The position numbers and the translations under genes were made by a program. Below the pieces are notes generated by a model. It did no database searches. It worked only from the letters and a program-made list of their open reading frames with translations, and had not been told where the DNA came from. From Spartobacteria bacterium (GTDB taxonomy: Bacteria > Verrucomicrobiota > Verrucomicrobiia > Chthoniobacterales > UBA10450), in contig JAJPGZ010000010.1 of assembly GCA_021325495.1 (NCBI GenBank), positions 62,001 to 126,000 of the forward strand: a stretch of 64,000 bases of DNA, read 5' to 3'. Positions 7,261 to 14,500 of the stretch are shown here, piece by piece. Every line of letters starts with the position of its first letter. The stretch's first letter is position 1.

Positions 7261-8385
7261 ATGTCGAGAAAAGCGCGAAATCATAACGGGAAACGGTTCA
7301 AGAAAGTTGCACCGAATCTCTATCGCGATTCGGTTGGCCGGTACTATCTGCTCGTCAAAAAGAGCGGCAAGCAATTTCGCCGCAGTCTCAAGACAACCGA
7401 TGCCTCGTTAGCTAAAAGACGTTTGCGCGAATTTCTCGATCGCGCCGGTCAACTTTCAACGGATGGAACGCACAGTTCGATACGCTTTGATGAACTCGCG
7501 AACCGATGGCTCGCATCCAAGACGGCAGAATTGAAAGCGTCGTCAGCGTATCGCCGGCGCAGCGTACTGAAACAGATCATGCCTTACTTCACTGGCCGTC
7601 TGGTGCGAGCGATCGGCGCGTCCGAAATCGAAGCGTGGAAAATTAATCGAGGCGCGAATTTGTCCGCGCGCAGTTGGAACATCGACATCGAAACGTTGAA
7701 ACAGATTTTCGATTACGCACAAAACACGCTCAAAATTATTCTCGAGAACCCTGCGCGAATGTTGAAGCGGAAACGGCAGCCAAAGCGCGGCGCTGTTATT
7801 CCGTCTAAAGAACAATTCCGCATTTTGTTAGGCGAATTGCGCAACGGCCATCGATCGACGGGCGAGGCAGCCAACTTCGTTGAGTTTCTAGCGTACTCCG
7901 GCTGTCGACAAAGCGAAGCGGCGCACATCAGATGGCGTGACATTAATTTCGATCTAAACACGTTGCTAATCACCGGCGGTGAAAGCGGAACAAAAAATTC
8001 GGAGGCGCGAACAATTCCTCTGTTCTCCCCACTCCGTCGGTTTCTCGAATCCATTCGCGCACGTAAACGACCGCTGTCGGACGACTCATTAGTCTTTTCC
8101 ATCGCTGATGCCCGGCTACAAATTATTCGTGCGTGCGAGCGACTTGGCTTGCAGCGGTTCGGGCATCACACGATGCGACATTTCTTCTGCTCGAATGCGA
8201 TCGAAGCCGGCTGCGATTTCAAAGTCATCGCGGATTGGTTAGGCCACAAAGATGGTGGCGTGTTAGTCGCGATGACGTACGGGCATTTACGGAGCGAACA
8301 TAGCGCGGCGATGGCGAAGCGCGTCACTTTCGACGCAAGCTCTAATGTGGGTATCGAGCAGAACGTTATTCGGTTGTCGGCGTGA
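7261..8385 (+). CDS. int: Tyrosine recombinase/integrase
   Basis: I chose ATG 7,261 (MSRKARNHNGKRFKK); an upstream ATG at 7,240 would run through the GTGTCACCC sites. The 374-residue protein has a basic N-terminal arm-binding-like region (about 1-60), a SAM-like core-binding domain (about 80-170) and a C-terminal catalytic domain. The catalytic residues are visible: Arg in GCRQSEAAHIRW, His-x-x-Arg in HHTMRHFF, His in WLGHKD, and the nucleophile Tyr in VAMTYGHL. It should catalyse integration and excision between the 39-bp att repeats. It lies immediately beside the tRNA attachment site, the normal position for such a gene. Confidence 0.92.
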   Translation: MSRKARNHNGKRFKKVAPNLYRDSVGRYYLLVKKSGKQFRRSLKTTDASLAKRRLREFLDRAGQLSTDGTHSSIRFDELANRWLASKTAELKASSAYRRRSVLKQIMPYFTGRLVRAIGASEIEAWKINRGANLSARSWNIDIETLKQIFDYAQNTLKIILENPARMLKRKRQPKRGAVIPSKEQFRILLGELRNGHRSTGEAANFVEFLAYSGCRQSEAAHIRWRDINFDLNTLLITGGESGTKNSEARTIPLFSPLRRFLESIRARKRPLSDDSLVFSIADARLQIIRACERLGLQRFGHHTMRHFFCSNAIEAGCDFKVIADWLGHKDGGVLVAMTYGHLRSEHSAAMAKRVTFDASSNVGIEQNVIRLSA

Positions 8386-9092
8386 GCGAACCAGTAGAAG
8401 AACGACCGCGGCGTTGGGTGCAGCGCATCGCGAAATGGATGGCCGCGGCTGAGTCGCGGATCCCCGAGCCGGAATTCCTTAAAGGCAAATATCCCGAATG
8501 GGTGAATCGCGTAGCTCGTGAATTGATGTACACGTTCTTTCCGGAAGCGCAGTTCAAAGTCGGCAGGCTTTGGTCGCCGAAAGAGATCGGAGCGATAATG
8601 GGACATCAGTTGGCGTATTGGCATGGGATTAGTGAAGTCCCAAAGTTGCGACCGATTCGTGGCTTTCGGAAAATCGACAAGAAGACTCGTGCTCGAATCA
8701 CTCGCCAGGTTGAGCGTTCATGTAAAGAGAAGCAGCAAGCAATCGAGCGGGCGCTGACGCTCGCGTCGAAGCAAGCATATTCGGACGCAACGGAATTTTT
8801 CACTGCATTCGCGAACGCGCTGAACCGCAAACCCAGTGATATAGATGCATCGAACTTTCATCGAACGAACACGCGGATTTACTGGCTGATGTTGTTATGC
8901 TGGCGGTCGGTCGAAAGGCTCCGAAGTGTTCATGAACTGCAACAAGCGCTGTGTCGCCACTTCGAGCCGCACACGGTCGGCAGCGTGAAGCGAATCGAAA
9001 AAATGTGTCAAAGACTTGGCCTAAAATTCGGACCTCGCGGCAGGCCGAAACGCCTTGTCGATCGCGAAAGGATTAATCAGAATAGTGGTTAG
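8382..9092 (+). CDS. Unknown protein of the integrative element (236 aa)
   Basis: A GTG start at 8,382 overlaps the integrase stop by 4 bp, so the two are translationally coupled. The product is soluble, basic and helical, with several Trp and Arg residues (RRWVQRIAKWMAAAESR at the start; RIEKMCQRLGLKFGPRGRPKR near the end). The last 40 residues could bind DNA. There is no recognisable catalytic motif. Its coupling to int suggests a role in recombination, regulation or maintenance of the element; this is inference. Confidence 0.6.
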   Translation: MSEPVEERPRRWVQRIAKWMAAAESRIPEPEFLKGKYPEWVNRVARELMYTFFPEAQFKVGRLWSPKEIGAIMGHQLAYWHGISEVPKLRPIRGFRKIDKKTRARITRQVERSCKEKQQAIERALTLASKQAYSDATEFFTAFANALNRKPSDIDASNFHRTNTRIYWLMLLCWRSVERLRSVHELQQALCRHFEPHTVGSVKRIEKMCQRLGLKFGPRGRPKRLVDRERINQNSG

Positions 9093-9098
9093 GCCTTT

Positions 9099-9746
9099 AT
9101 GCGTTTGGCGCGACGGTTAATGTTGGCGTTGCTCTTGCCTACAGCGAGTTTCGCTACCGACATTGTAACGACCAAAGGTGATCTGTACAAAAATGCCGAG
9201 GTCACTGCTGTCGAATGGGACGGATTGCGAATTACTCATTCCGCGGGCGTTGCGAAAATTCCAGTCGAGGAGCTCCCGCAGGATCTGCGAACCAAGTACA
9301 GATACGATCTGAACGCTGTCGCAACAGCGCGGAAGAAACAGGAAGATGCACAAAGAGTCATAGCAGCTGCCCACCAGCGTGAAGCCGAATTGGAAGCAGC
9401 TCGCGCCGAAGAACGGAGACGTAATGAAGTGGCCGCGAAACGAGCGGCAGAGGAAAAGCGCGCTCGCGACGAATGGATACAAGAAACGACGACGGAGATT
9501 GGACAAGTTCTTCTGTACCTGTTGATCGTGGGGCTGGGTTTATTGTTTTATTTCATTCCATCGATTGTTGGTAAACATAAGACCAACGCTGGAGCCATAT
9601 TCGTCCTCAACCTATTCTTAGGCTGGACATTCCTTGGATGGGTTCTTGCGCTCGTGTGGGCGTGCACTAAGGACTCGGCAATGGATACTCTCGCGCGTAA
9701 CCGCCTCGAGCACCTCGACGACGACCCGATTCGACGGATTAAGTAG
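9099..9746 (+). CDS. Membrane protein with superinfection-immunity (Imm-type) C-terminal domain
   Basis: Its 215 residues start with a signal-peptide-like stretch (residues 1-19, LMLALLLPTASFA). A small beta-rich segment follows (about 20-70, similar to SH3-like secreted repeats), then a charged coiled coil (about 75-130). The C-terminus has two membrane segments with the PF14373 signature LLFYFIPSIVGKHK ... AIFVLNLFLGWTFLGWVLALVW. That domain is named after phage T4 Imm, which blocks DNA injection by a second phage. A terminator follows at 9,757. It may protect the host or element against competing phages; the domain call is by eye. Confidence 0.75.
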   Translation: MRLARRLMLALLLPTASFATDIVTTKGDLYKNAEVTAVEWDGLRITHSAGVAKIPVEELPQDLRTKYRYDLNAVATARKKQEDAQRVIAAAHQREAELEAARAEERRRNEVAAKRAAEEKRARDEWIQETTTEIGQVLLYLLIVGLGLLFYFIPSIVGKHKTNAGAIFVLNLFLGWTFLGWVLALVWACTKDSAMDTLARNRLEHLDDDPIRRIK

Positions 9747-9756
9747 ACGTTATTCA

Positions 9757-9787
9757 GACAGCATCAGCATCGCGCTGTCGGTTTTTT
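9757..9787 (+). terminator. Rho-independent terminator
   Basis: GACAGC (9,757-9,762) and GCTGTC (9,774-9,779) form a stem, followed closely by a run of T (9,782-9,787). It lies 11 bp after the stop of the superinfection-immunity-like gene and separates it from the xis-rep pair. Confidence 0.7.
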
Positions 9788-9816
9788 GATCTGTTTAGGT
9801 GCGCCAATTTCGGCGC

Positions 9817-10026
9817 ATGCAAAATGAACGCATTCTGTTCGAAGCTCCAAAGCTCGCGCTTACTCGCGTTGAAGCTGCGGACGCTCTAAACATTAGTCCG
9901 GCGACACTGGATCGCCTCGTAAAAAGAGGACTGCTTCGTCCTTGCCGAGCATTGCGACGACCATTGTTCGCGATTGCAGAGATAGAGAGATTTCTGCGCG
10001 AAAATACAGCGGAGGTCGGCGTATGA
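9817..10026 (+). CDS. Excisionase-like MerR/HTH_17 DNA-binding protein
   Basis: I prefer ATG 9,817 (69 residues); a GTG at 9,799 is also possible. The sequence has the pattern of helix-turn-helix excisionase proteins: LALTRVEAADALNISPATLDRLVKRGLL (about residues 12-40) followed by a wing and an FAIAEIERFLRE helix. Such proteins bend DNA at attachment sites and steer the integrase toward excision. Its stop overlaps the rep start by the ATGA arrangement, so excision and replication initiation are probably expressed together. Confidence 0.8.
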   Translation: MQNERILFEAPKLALTRVEAADALNISPATLDRLVKRGLLRPCRALRRPLFAIAEIERFLRENTAEVGV

Positions 10027-11081
10027 TCGCGTGCGCTGCACCTGCAGATGATTCGGGAAAGCGCGGGTTCCGGCGCGGAGCGCCGGTCCCGCGCCTTCCT
10101 TGTCATAAGTCAGATAACTGCATCCGTACATCACGTCGGAAGCAATTGTTTGTCGCTCAGGAAAACATTCGCTTGTACATCGAAAAGTTCGGAGAAAACA
10201 ATGTAGGGGTTCTTACAATCACAACTCCAACGCGGTGTTTGTCGGCCACGGAGTTTCAAAAGAAATGGCATTCGCTACGAACGAACGTTTTGCTGAAACT
10301 GTTCCCAACGGGCATGTGGATTCGCGAGCGGCAGCCCAGAACGGGCAGCTGGCATATGCACGCGGTCGTGGATCTGGGCTACGACATCAGAACAAATTTT
10401 CCGCATGACGAGGTGCGACGCCGTCGATATGCAAACGTTCCTCGCGAGCTGCGCAAAACATGGAAGCAGGTTCGTGAATGCTCCGAAAGATATGGATTCG
10501 GGCGCACCGAATTATTGCCGATTAAGAGAACTGGCCGCGGATGTGCGCGCTACCTAACGAAATATCTCGGCAAAGCGTTGTTATCAGAAAAAGCAGTCGG
10601 TGAAGAACGCTGCCGTCTGTTCGGAGTCTGGGGCGGAGTCCGATTTGTCTACTCGCAGTTCGATTGGGTATCGAATCGCATACTGCGAAAGCGAAAGGCG
10701 TGGCTCGCAAGAATAAATGACCTCCGCGAGTCGGTTGCGTTGAGCGATGTGTACGGAAAGCGATGGTGGTTTTCGATCGGTGAAGCATTGCTCAACGTCA
10801 TTCTGCCTATCGAATACTACCAAGTCCCCGTTAATGGCTCTCCTCAATGGGATGAGCTTGGATGGTTCATGTACCAAAGAGACTGCGCACGGTACAGCGA
10901 TCTGGATTCGATTGAAGCGCGGCGCCGGCAATCATTGTTGGAGTTTTTTACCGCGGAAGGAAAAGCGTGGGATATGTCGCCCTCACATGCAGCAAGCTAC
11001 GCGATGAGAAGAACTGAGCGCGTCGACGCAGAATCTCGACAGTATGTGTTGGATCTCGACAGCGAAGGCAGTCCGGCCTAA
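10023..11081 (+). CDS. rep: HUH-endonuclease replication initiator (rolling-circle Rep)
   Basis: ATG 10,023 overlaps the excisionase stop (ATGA). The 352-residue product shows the Rep motifs in order: motif 1 (VGVLTITTP, about 61-69), the HUH metal-binding motif WHMHAVVDLG (His111 and His113), and a YxxxY tyrosine pair in ARYLTKYLGK (Tyr177 and Tyr181). The YxxxY form is that of phiX174 gpA-type initiators. It should nick one strand at the element origin and become covalently linked to the 5' end. A hairpin inside its own 5' end (10,061-10,094) is a candidate origin. No helicase domain is present, so the host helicase would be needed. Confidence 0.85.
   Translation: MIACAAPADDSGKRGFRRGAPVPRLPCHKSDNCIRTSRRKQLFVAQENIRLYIEKFGENNVGVLTITTPTRCLSATEFQKKWHSLRTNVLLKLFPTGMWIRERQPRTGSWHMHAVVDLGYDIRTNFPHDEVRRRRYANVPRELRKTWKQVRECSERYGFGRTELLPIKRTGRGCARYLTKYLGKALLSEKAVGEERCRLFGVWGGVRFVYSQFDWVSNRILRKRKAWLARINDLRESVALSDVYGKRWWFSIGEALLNVILPIEYYQVPVNGSPQWDELGWFMYQRDCARYSDLDSIEARRRQSLLEFFTAEGKAWDMSPSHAASYAMRRTERVDAESRQYVLDLDSEGSPA
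10061..10094. repeat. GC-rich hairpin in rep 5' end (candidate nick site)
   Basis: GCGCGGG (10,061-10,067) pairs with CCCGCGC (10,088-10,094), and CCGGCG (10,070-10,075) pairs with CGCCGG (10,081-10,086), leaving a five-base loop CGGAG (10,076-10,080). HUH initiators recognise and cut such hairpins, and many rolling-circle replicons keep the origin in or just before rep. It could instead be an RNA hairpin controlling rep translation, or a chance GC-rich palindrome. Confidence 0.45.
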
Positions 11082-11361
11082 CGAAACTGTTCCCCTAGCT
11101 TTTTTGGCTACACCTTTTTTGGGCAATGCCAAAAAGGTGTTCCCTACGGCAATCGGTGAGCAGTGCTTTGTCGAGACTGCTATCGTTAGCGTAGCCAGTA
11201 TCCAATCACTAATCCGACCAACCCCGCAGCCCACTCAACGCGCGTCTCGGAATAACTACCGCTCACTACGATGAAGAGTGCGCAGCCCAAAACTGCGAGC
11301 GATATTACCACACGCACCACGAAAAGGCACCGCTGCTCCGTGGTGAACGGCATGTATATGT
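11082..11361. other. Non-coding gap between rep and the leftward gene pair
   Basis: The gap of 280 bp holds the terminator-like hairpin at 11,110-11,140. Otherwise I see only short open frames without a ribosome-binding site, a CCTAACGA word at 11,077 on the edge, and no RNA gene that I can recognise. Confidence 0.5.
11110..11140. terminator. Bidirectional terminator-like hairpin after rep
   Basis: ACACCTTTTT (11,110-11,119) pairs with AAAAAGGTGT (11,131-11,140) around GGGCAATGCC, itself a small stem. The stem contains runs of T or A on both strands. It lies between the converging rep gene and the leftward pair 12,430-11,362 and could terminate both. Confidence 0.6.
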
Positions 11362-11616
11362 TTAGCCTTTGTTGCTACCCGTCCAGTCTTTGATGATAGC
11401 GACAGCTTCGCGAATATGGTTACCAAAAAGCCTGTCGGCTGGCTGTCCTTCGGCGGGACGGTCGGCAGCATCAGGCGTTGGCTGCGCGTACATCAAACGA
11501 TTCCAATCAGTGAGCGTAGCGGCTGTTGTCGGTAGATTGATCCCGCTTGCGTCTGCACGCCATACCGCATTTCCCGTCGTTGCGTTGCAGACACTCAGGT
11601 CAATGATCTGTTCCAT
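11362..11616 (-). CDS. Unknown small protein paired with the Ntn hydrolase (84 aa)
   Basis: It starts at ATG 11,616 (MEQIIDLSVCNATTGN), 4 bp after the stop of the upstream Ntn-hydrolase gene. It has a strong ribosome-binding site AGGAGG at 11,630-11,625 that lies within that gene's 3' end, so the two are coupled. It is polar with no membrane segment (DWNRLMYAQPTPDAADRP ... IREAVAIIKDWTGSN). The family is unknown. It could be a substrate, adaptor or inhibitor of the hydrolase; this is inferred only from the pairing. Confidence 0.65.
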   Translation of the reverse strand: MEQIIDLSVCNATTGNAVWRADASGINLPTTAATLTDWNRLMYAQPTPDAADRPAEGQPADRLFGNHIREAVAIIKDWTGSNKG

Positions 11617-11620
11617 AGGT

Positions 11621-12430
11621 TTAGCCTCCTCTTATCGAATACTCGGGCTGCGAAATCCACTTAAAATGCTGCCCTCTGGTAATTATAGCAACATGAATCG
11701 GGCCACCGCAGGTCGGTGAACCTACTTCGTAAGTCGAATACGCAATGGTCGTGTCGAGGATGAATCGGCAGAATCCGATCGCGTCTTGCAGAGGCATGCC
11801 GTCAAACGCGACTTGAGAATGCAAAAGCTTCGACGCCGTCTCGATCTTTTGCAAAGTCTCGGCTGGCACGCCTTGCTGGGCGAGCATAGCCATCAAACGC
11901 GTATCTACACCGAAATGCAGTCGGCTGAACGGCAGCACGATGCCTCGCCAGCTCGCCCCAAACTGGTCGTCCGGCCGCGGCTGGTGCGGTTGTTGATCGG
12001 TCGGCAAAAGAAATTCCCACTCCGTCGCGATATGACTACCCGGCGAATAACCAGCAACGTAGAACCCGAGTACAGGTTTCTGCGGCTGCGGGGCTTCAGA
12101 AAACGCCGCGTCGTAAGGTTGCTTTATAAATTGCAGCAACTTGGTAGCGATCTGCTGGCCTGATAGTTGATCCGGCGGATGAGCCGCATCCGCAGCGAGA
12201 CTGTCGTTGAAGTCGTAGAGAAAGCTTTCGATCGATCGTCGTCCGATGTTACCCGCGCCATAGGTTACCACTCCAAATGGCAAATCGCCGATTTGGAATA
12301 ATTTTCGAGCGTTGCTGTAGCTTTTGACCAGCTGCGGTTGCCCCGGTACGACCTCGGCGACCAACTGGGTCATGCTTTCAGCGCCTAACGCGATGCCGTC
12401 GTAAACTTTTACGCATGCTACGATTGACAT
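11621..12430 (-). CDS. Proteasome/HslV-like Ntn hydrolase
   Basis: The 269-residue protein begins MSIVACVKVYDGIALGAES. This fits the start of proteasome beta-type subunits, where removal of Met exposes a Thr or Ser nucleophile (here Ser2), followed by a D-G-V-x-L-A-A-E/D strand. NARKLFQIGDLPFGVVTYGAG then matches the segment that carries the essential Lys (Lys33 of the proteasome) and the AG turn. It has no signal peptide and should be cytoplasmic, with self-assembly likely. It is neither HslV (no partner HslU nearby, longer) nor a standard Anbu protein that I can identify. It is cargo of a mobile element, so a role in host-parasite conflict is possible. Confidence 0.7.
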   Translation of the reverse strand: MSIVACVKVYDGIALGAESMTQLVAEVVPGQPQLVKSYSNARKLFQIGDLPFGVVTYGAGNIGRRSIESFLYDFNDSLAADAAHPPDQLSGQQIATKLLQFIKQPYDAAFSEAPQPQKPVLGFYVAGYSPGSHIATEWEFLLPTDQQPHQPRPDDQFGASWRGIVLPFSRLHFGVDTRLMAMLAQQGVPAETLQKIETASKLLHSQVAFDGMPLQDAIGFCRFILDTTIAYSTYEVGSPTCGGPIHVAIITRGQHFKWISQPEYSIRGG

Positions 12431-12673
12431 GTCGTGTGATTGATTGCGGGTTTGGCTCGGGTGTCTGTCGGTATCATAAGCCGATCAGGCTGACAACCAA
12501 ACCTCTAAACACACAAACTTTTTGTGTCACCCGTTGTGTCACCCGGCGGGTTAAAAATCGGCAAATTGCTGATTACTCGTGATGATCGTAACAACCAATT
12601 AACACATTGGACTGATGTAATTTGCGCACTGCTGATGTCGTTAGCAGATTCAGGCAAAAACGCGGTTTTTACC
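12431..12673. other. Right-end non-coding region of the element
   Basis: No credible gene is present. It holds the paired GTGTCACCC sites (12,524-12,544), an AT-rich stretch from 12,550 to 12,670, and the promoter region expected for the leftward hydrolase operon just right of 12,430. This is the typical content of an attachment-site arm. Confidence 0.5.
12524..12544. promoter_or_regulatory. Paired GTGTCACCC sites, right end (candidate integrase arm sites)
   Basis: GTGTCACCC occurs at 12,524-12,532 and 12,536-12,544, 12 bp apart and in the same orientation as the pair at 7,229-7,250. It lies 130 bp inside the right attachment repeat. Unequal arm lengths (21 bp left, 130 bp right) are common in integrase attachment sites. 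Confidence 0.6.
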
Positions 12674-12712
12674 TTAGGAAACCTCCGTTCTATCCGTTGA
12701 ACTACGGGGACA
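12674..12712. repeat. attR: right 39-bp direct repeat (remnant tRNA-Arg 5' half)
   Basis: This is identical to 7,170-7,208. It is a tRNA 5' half without its 3' half, so it is the displaced part of the original gene. The first AAGATCGACA-family words of the core begin 9 bp to its right, which marks the return to chromosomal DNA. Confidence 0.9.
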
Positions 12713-12750
12713 CGCGACGATGTCGATCTTGCACATGTCGATCTTGCGAG

Positions 12751-12790
12751 CAAAACAAAACCGCGCGCAACGTTTCCGTCGCGCGCGGTT
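12751..12790 (-). terminator. Rho-independent terminator of the 13,712-12,819 gene
   Basis: On the minus strand AACCGCGCGC (12,790-12,781) and GCGCGCGGTT (12,768-12,759) form a strong stem followed by a T-rich tail (TTGTTTTGC). It lies about 30 bp after the stop of the exported protein gene. Confidence 0.75.
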
Positions 12791-12818
12791 AATTTGCCAA
12801 CCGAAGCTCGTTAGGCGA

Positions 12819-13712
12819 TTAGAAATTCGCCTGCAACAACGCGTTGCCCGACTGGTCCTGCAACGTCACCGAAGTGACATTCGCCAGCGTTACGCCGGGC
12901 GCAACGGTCGTGTCTTTGCCACTCGGTCCCAGTTTCAAGGAAACGTCTCCGCGTTTGTCGGTCTTCAAGTTTTTAACTACCGTGCCATTGATCGCGAAGG
13001 CGACCGGCATTTTCGGCGGAAGCGCGTGGCCGACGAAATTCAGCACACCTTTGACGCGGCCTTTCTTCATCGCGGCGTTGATCGAGGCGGTCCCATTGGC
13101 ATTCGGTGCGGCTGCGCCCGGCGTGGCCTGCACGGTCGCGCTAATCGTCGCCGTGGTCGTTAGGTCGGCGGTGAAGAGGGCTGTCCCGTTCGCATCGCTC
13201 ACTGTGACCGTGGCGATATCCAGAGGATTGAATCCGGCTGGGAATGGCAGGTTTCCTTCGTTTTCGTTCTCGTCGTTCCCATTGTCATCGCCGCCGCCAT
13301 CCTGAGGCTGAGCGACATTTTCGGCTTCATTCTCGGTGGTGAACTCGATTTCGCCCTCACCTTCAGCATCAACCGTAAATGTGCCGAGCGCGACAGTGCT
13401 GCCGTCCGACTTGAGCGTCACACTCACTGAGTAGGTGCCGGGCGGTAACGAATGCGTGTGAAGTCCGAGTTCGGCCTCCGTGACGCCGTTATCGTCGCTC
13501 GCTTCGAACGAGAGATCGATCCCGGAACCAGCCGGCGCGGCGGCCGTCGGGGTCATGGCAAGATCGACATTTACCATTTCGGTGCCGTCGATATCGCCGC
13601 CGCATTGATGATCGTCGCTGCCTTCGTGTGCTTGCGCAGTCGCTAGCCCAAGCGCTGCGCAAAACGCGAACGCGAGCATGGATCGCAGTAGAAAATTAAA
13701 GGATGTTTTCAT
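12819..13712 (-). CDS. Exported protein of unknown function with acidic linker
   Basis: I set the start at ATG 13,712 (MKTSFNFLLRSMLAFAF), since the frame upstream lacks signal-peptide features. The first 29 residues are a classical signal peptide ending at AQAHEG. A CHRD-like or carboxypeptidase-regulatory-like beta domain follows, with LHTHSLPPGTYSVSVTLKSDG, then an acidic Asp/Asn/Glu/Gly linker (about residues 150-165) and a second beta domain with repeated TATISATVQATPG and VTLQDQSGNALLQANF. It is probably periplasmic or secreted. I see no enzyme motif. It is divergent from the two-component system at 13,835, which might regulate it. Confidence 0.7.
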   Translation of the reverse strand: MKTSFNFLLRSMLAFAFCAALGLATAQAHEGSDDHQCGGDIDGTEMVNVDLAMTPTAAAPAGSGIDLSFEASDDNGVTEAELGLHTHSLPPGTYSVSVTLKSDGSTVALGTFTVDAEGEGEIEFTTENEAENVAQPQDGGGDDNGNDENENEGNLPFPAGFNPLDIATVTVSDANGTALFTADLTTTATISATVQATPGAAAPNANGTASINAAMKKGRVKGVLNFVGHALPPKMPVAFAINGTVVKNLKTDKRGDVSLKLGPSGKDTTVAPGVTLANVTSVTLQDQSGNALLQANF

Positions 13713-13834
13713 ACTGCTTTTTCGAGCACGATTTGCGCACTCGCTACGGCGCAAAAGTAACGGCGTTGTTACCTGAGCGGTATGCCTCGTGGCTTGTCGA
13801 TTGCGCCAACGAATGCCAGCCTGACCAGGACATC

Positions 13835-14500
13835 ATGCGAGTTTTAATTGTCGAAGATGAGACGCGTTTGGCCCGGCACATCGCTTCGGCCCTGACCGAA
13901 GCCGGACACGATCCGACAATCATTCCCGACGGCGAAACGGCCATCGGCACGGCCGAAGAAACATCCTTCGATCTCATTTTGCTCGACGTCATGTTGCCCG
14001 GCATGGACGGCTTCGAAGTGTTGAAGCGTTTGCGTGAAGCCGGCATCGCCGCCCGCGTGCTCATGCTGACAGCTCGCGGCGAAGTGAACGATCGCGTCAC
14101 CGGTTTACAGCTCGGGGCCGATGATTATCTCGCGAAACCATTTGCCATGCAGGAACTGCTCGCCCGCGTGCGCGCGCTTGGCCGGCGTTATGCCGAAGAG
14201 CCGACGCTCATCTTGCGCGTGTCCGATCTCGTTCTTCGCCTAACGGATCAACAAGTGCACCGCGGTCCACGCCAAATCGATCTCTCCACGCGCGAATTGA
14301 TGCTGCTAAAAGTGCTCATGCGCGAACCCGGCCGCGTCTTCACGCGCACGGAATTGTGCGAGCGCGTTTGGGAGCGCCAGCACGAATACGACACGAAGCT
14401 GGTCGAAGTTTTCATCGGTCGCTTGCGCAAAAAACTGGGATCGCCGCCGCTCATTCGCACGCAGCGCCACGTCGGCTACAGCATTGGCGAGCCGCAATGA
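13835..14500 (+). CDS. OmpR-family response regulator
   Basis: The start is ATG 13,835 (MRVLIVEDETRLAR). Residues 1-115 are a receiver domain with acidic pocket Glu7/Asp8, phosphoacceptor Asp51 (LILLDVMLPG) and the conserved Lys in DDYLAKPFAM. The C-terminal 95 residues are a winged-helix DNA-binding domain (LSTRELMLLKVLMREPGRVFTR ... GRLRKKLGSP). Its stop overlaps the kinase start (ATGA), so the pair is one operon. The target genes are unknown; the divergent exported-protein gene is the nearest candidate. Confidence 0.92.
   Translation: MRVLIVEDETRLARHIASALTEAGHDPTIIPDGETAIGTAEETSFDLILLDVMLPGMDGFEVLKRLREAGIAARVLMLTARGEVNDRVTGLQLGADDYLAKPFAMQELLARVRALGRRYAEEPTLILRVSDLVLRLTDQQVHRGPRQIDLSTRELMLLKVLMREPGRVFTRTELCERVWERQHEYDTKLVEVFIGRLRKKLGSPPLIRTQRHVGYSIGEPQ

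Larger units (their letters stand above)
7170..12712. mobile_element. 5.5-kb tRNA-Arg-integrated element with integrase and HUH Rep
   Basis: The element is bounded by identical 39-bp copies of the tRNA 5' half (7,170-7,208 and 12,674-12,712). In order it carries a tyrosine integrase, an unknown protein, a superinfection-immunity-like membrane protein, an excisionase-like HTH protein, a HUH Rep and, leftward, an 84-residue protein and a proteasome-like Ntn hydrolase. It has no exact AAGATCGACA copy, unlike the core that begins 9 bp beyond its right end. There are no structural or packaging genes, so it may be a satellite or plasmid-like integrative element that replicates by rolling circle after excision and perhaps depends on a helper. 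Confidence 0.88.

Noticed and set aside
9942-10022. Upstream start for rep
   Set aside because: It would overlap the excisionase gene over nearly its whole length; ATG 10,023 with ATGA coupling is better.
12721-12745. CRISPR-like direct repeats
   Set aside because: Only two copies, 15 bp apart, no spacers and no cas genes; copies occur throughout the core.
12505-12753. 82-residue minus-strand frame crossing attR
   Set aside because: It spans the attachment repeat and two word copies; its CARSTCARSTSS start is translated repeat, not a protein.
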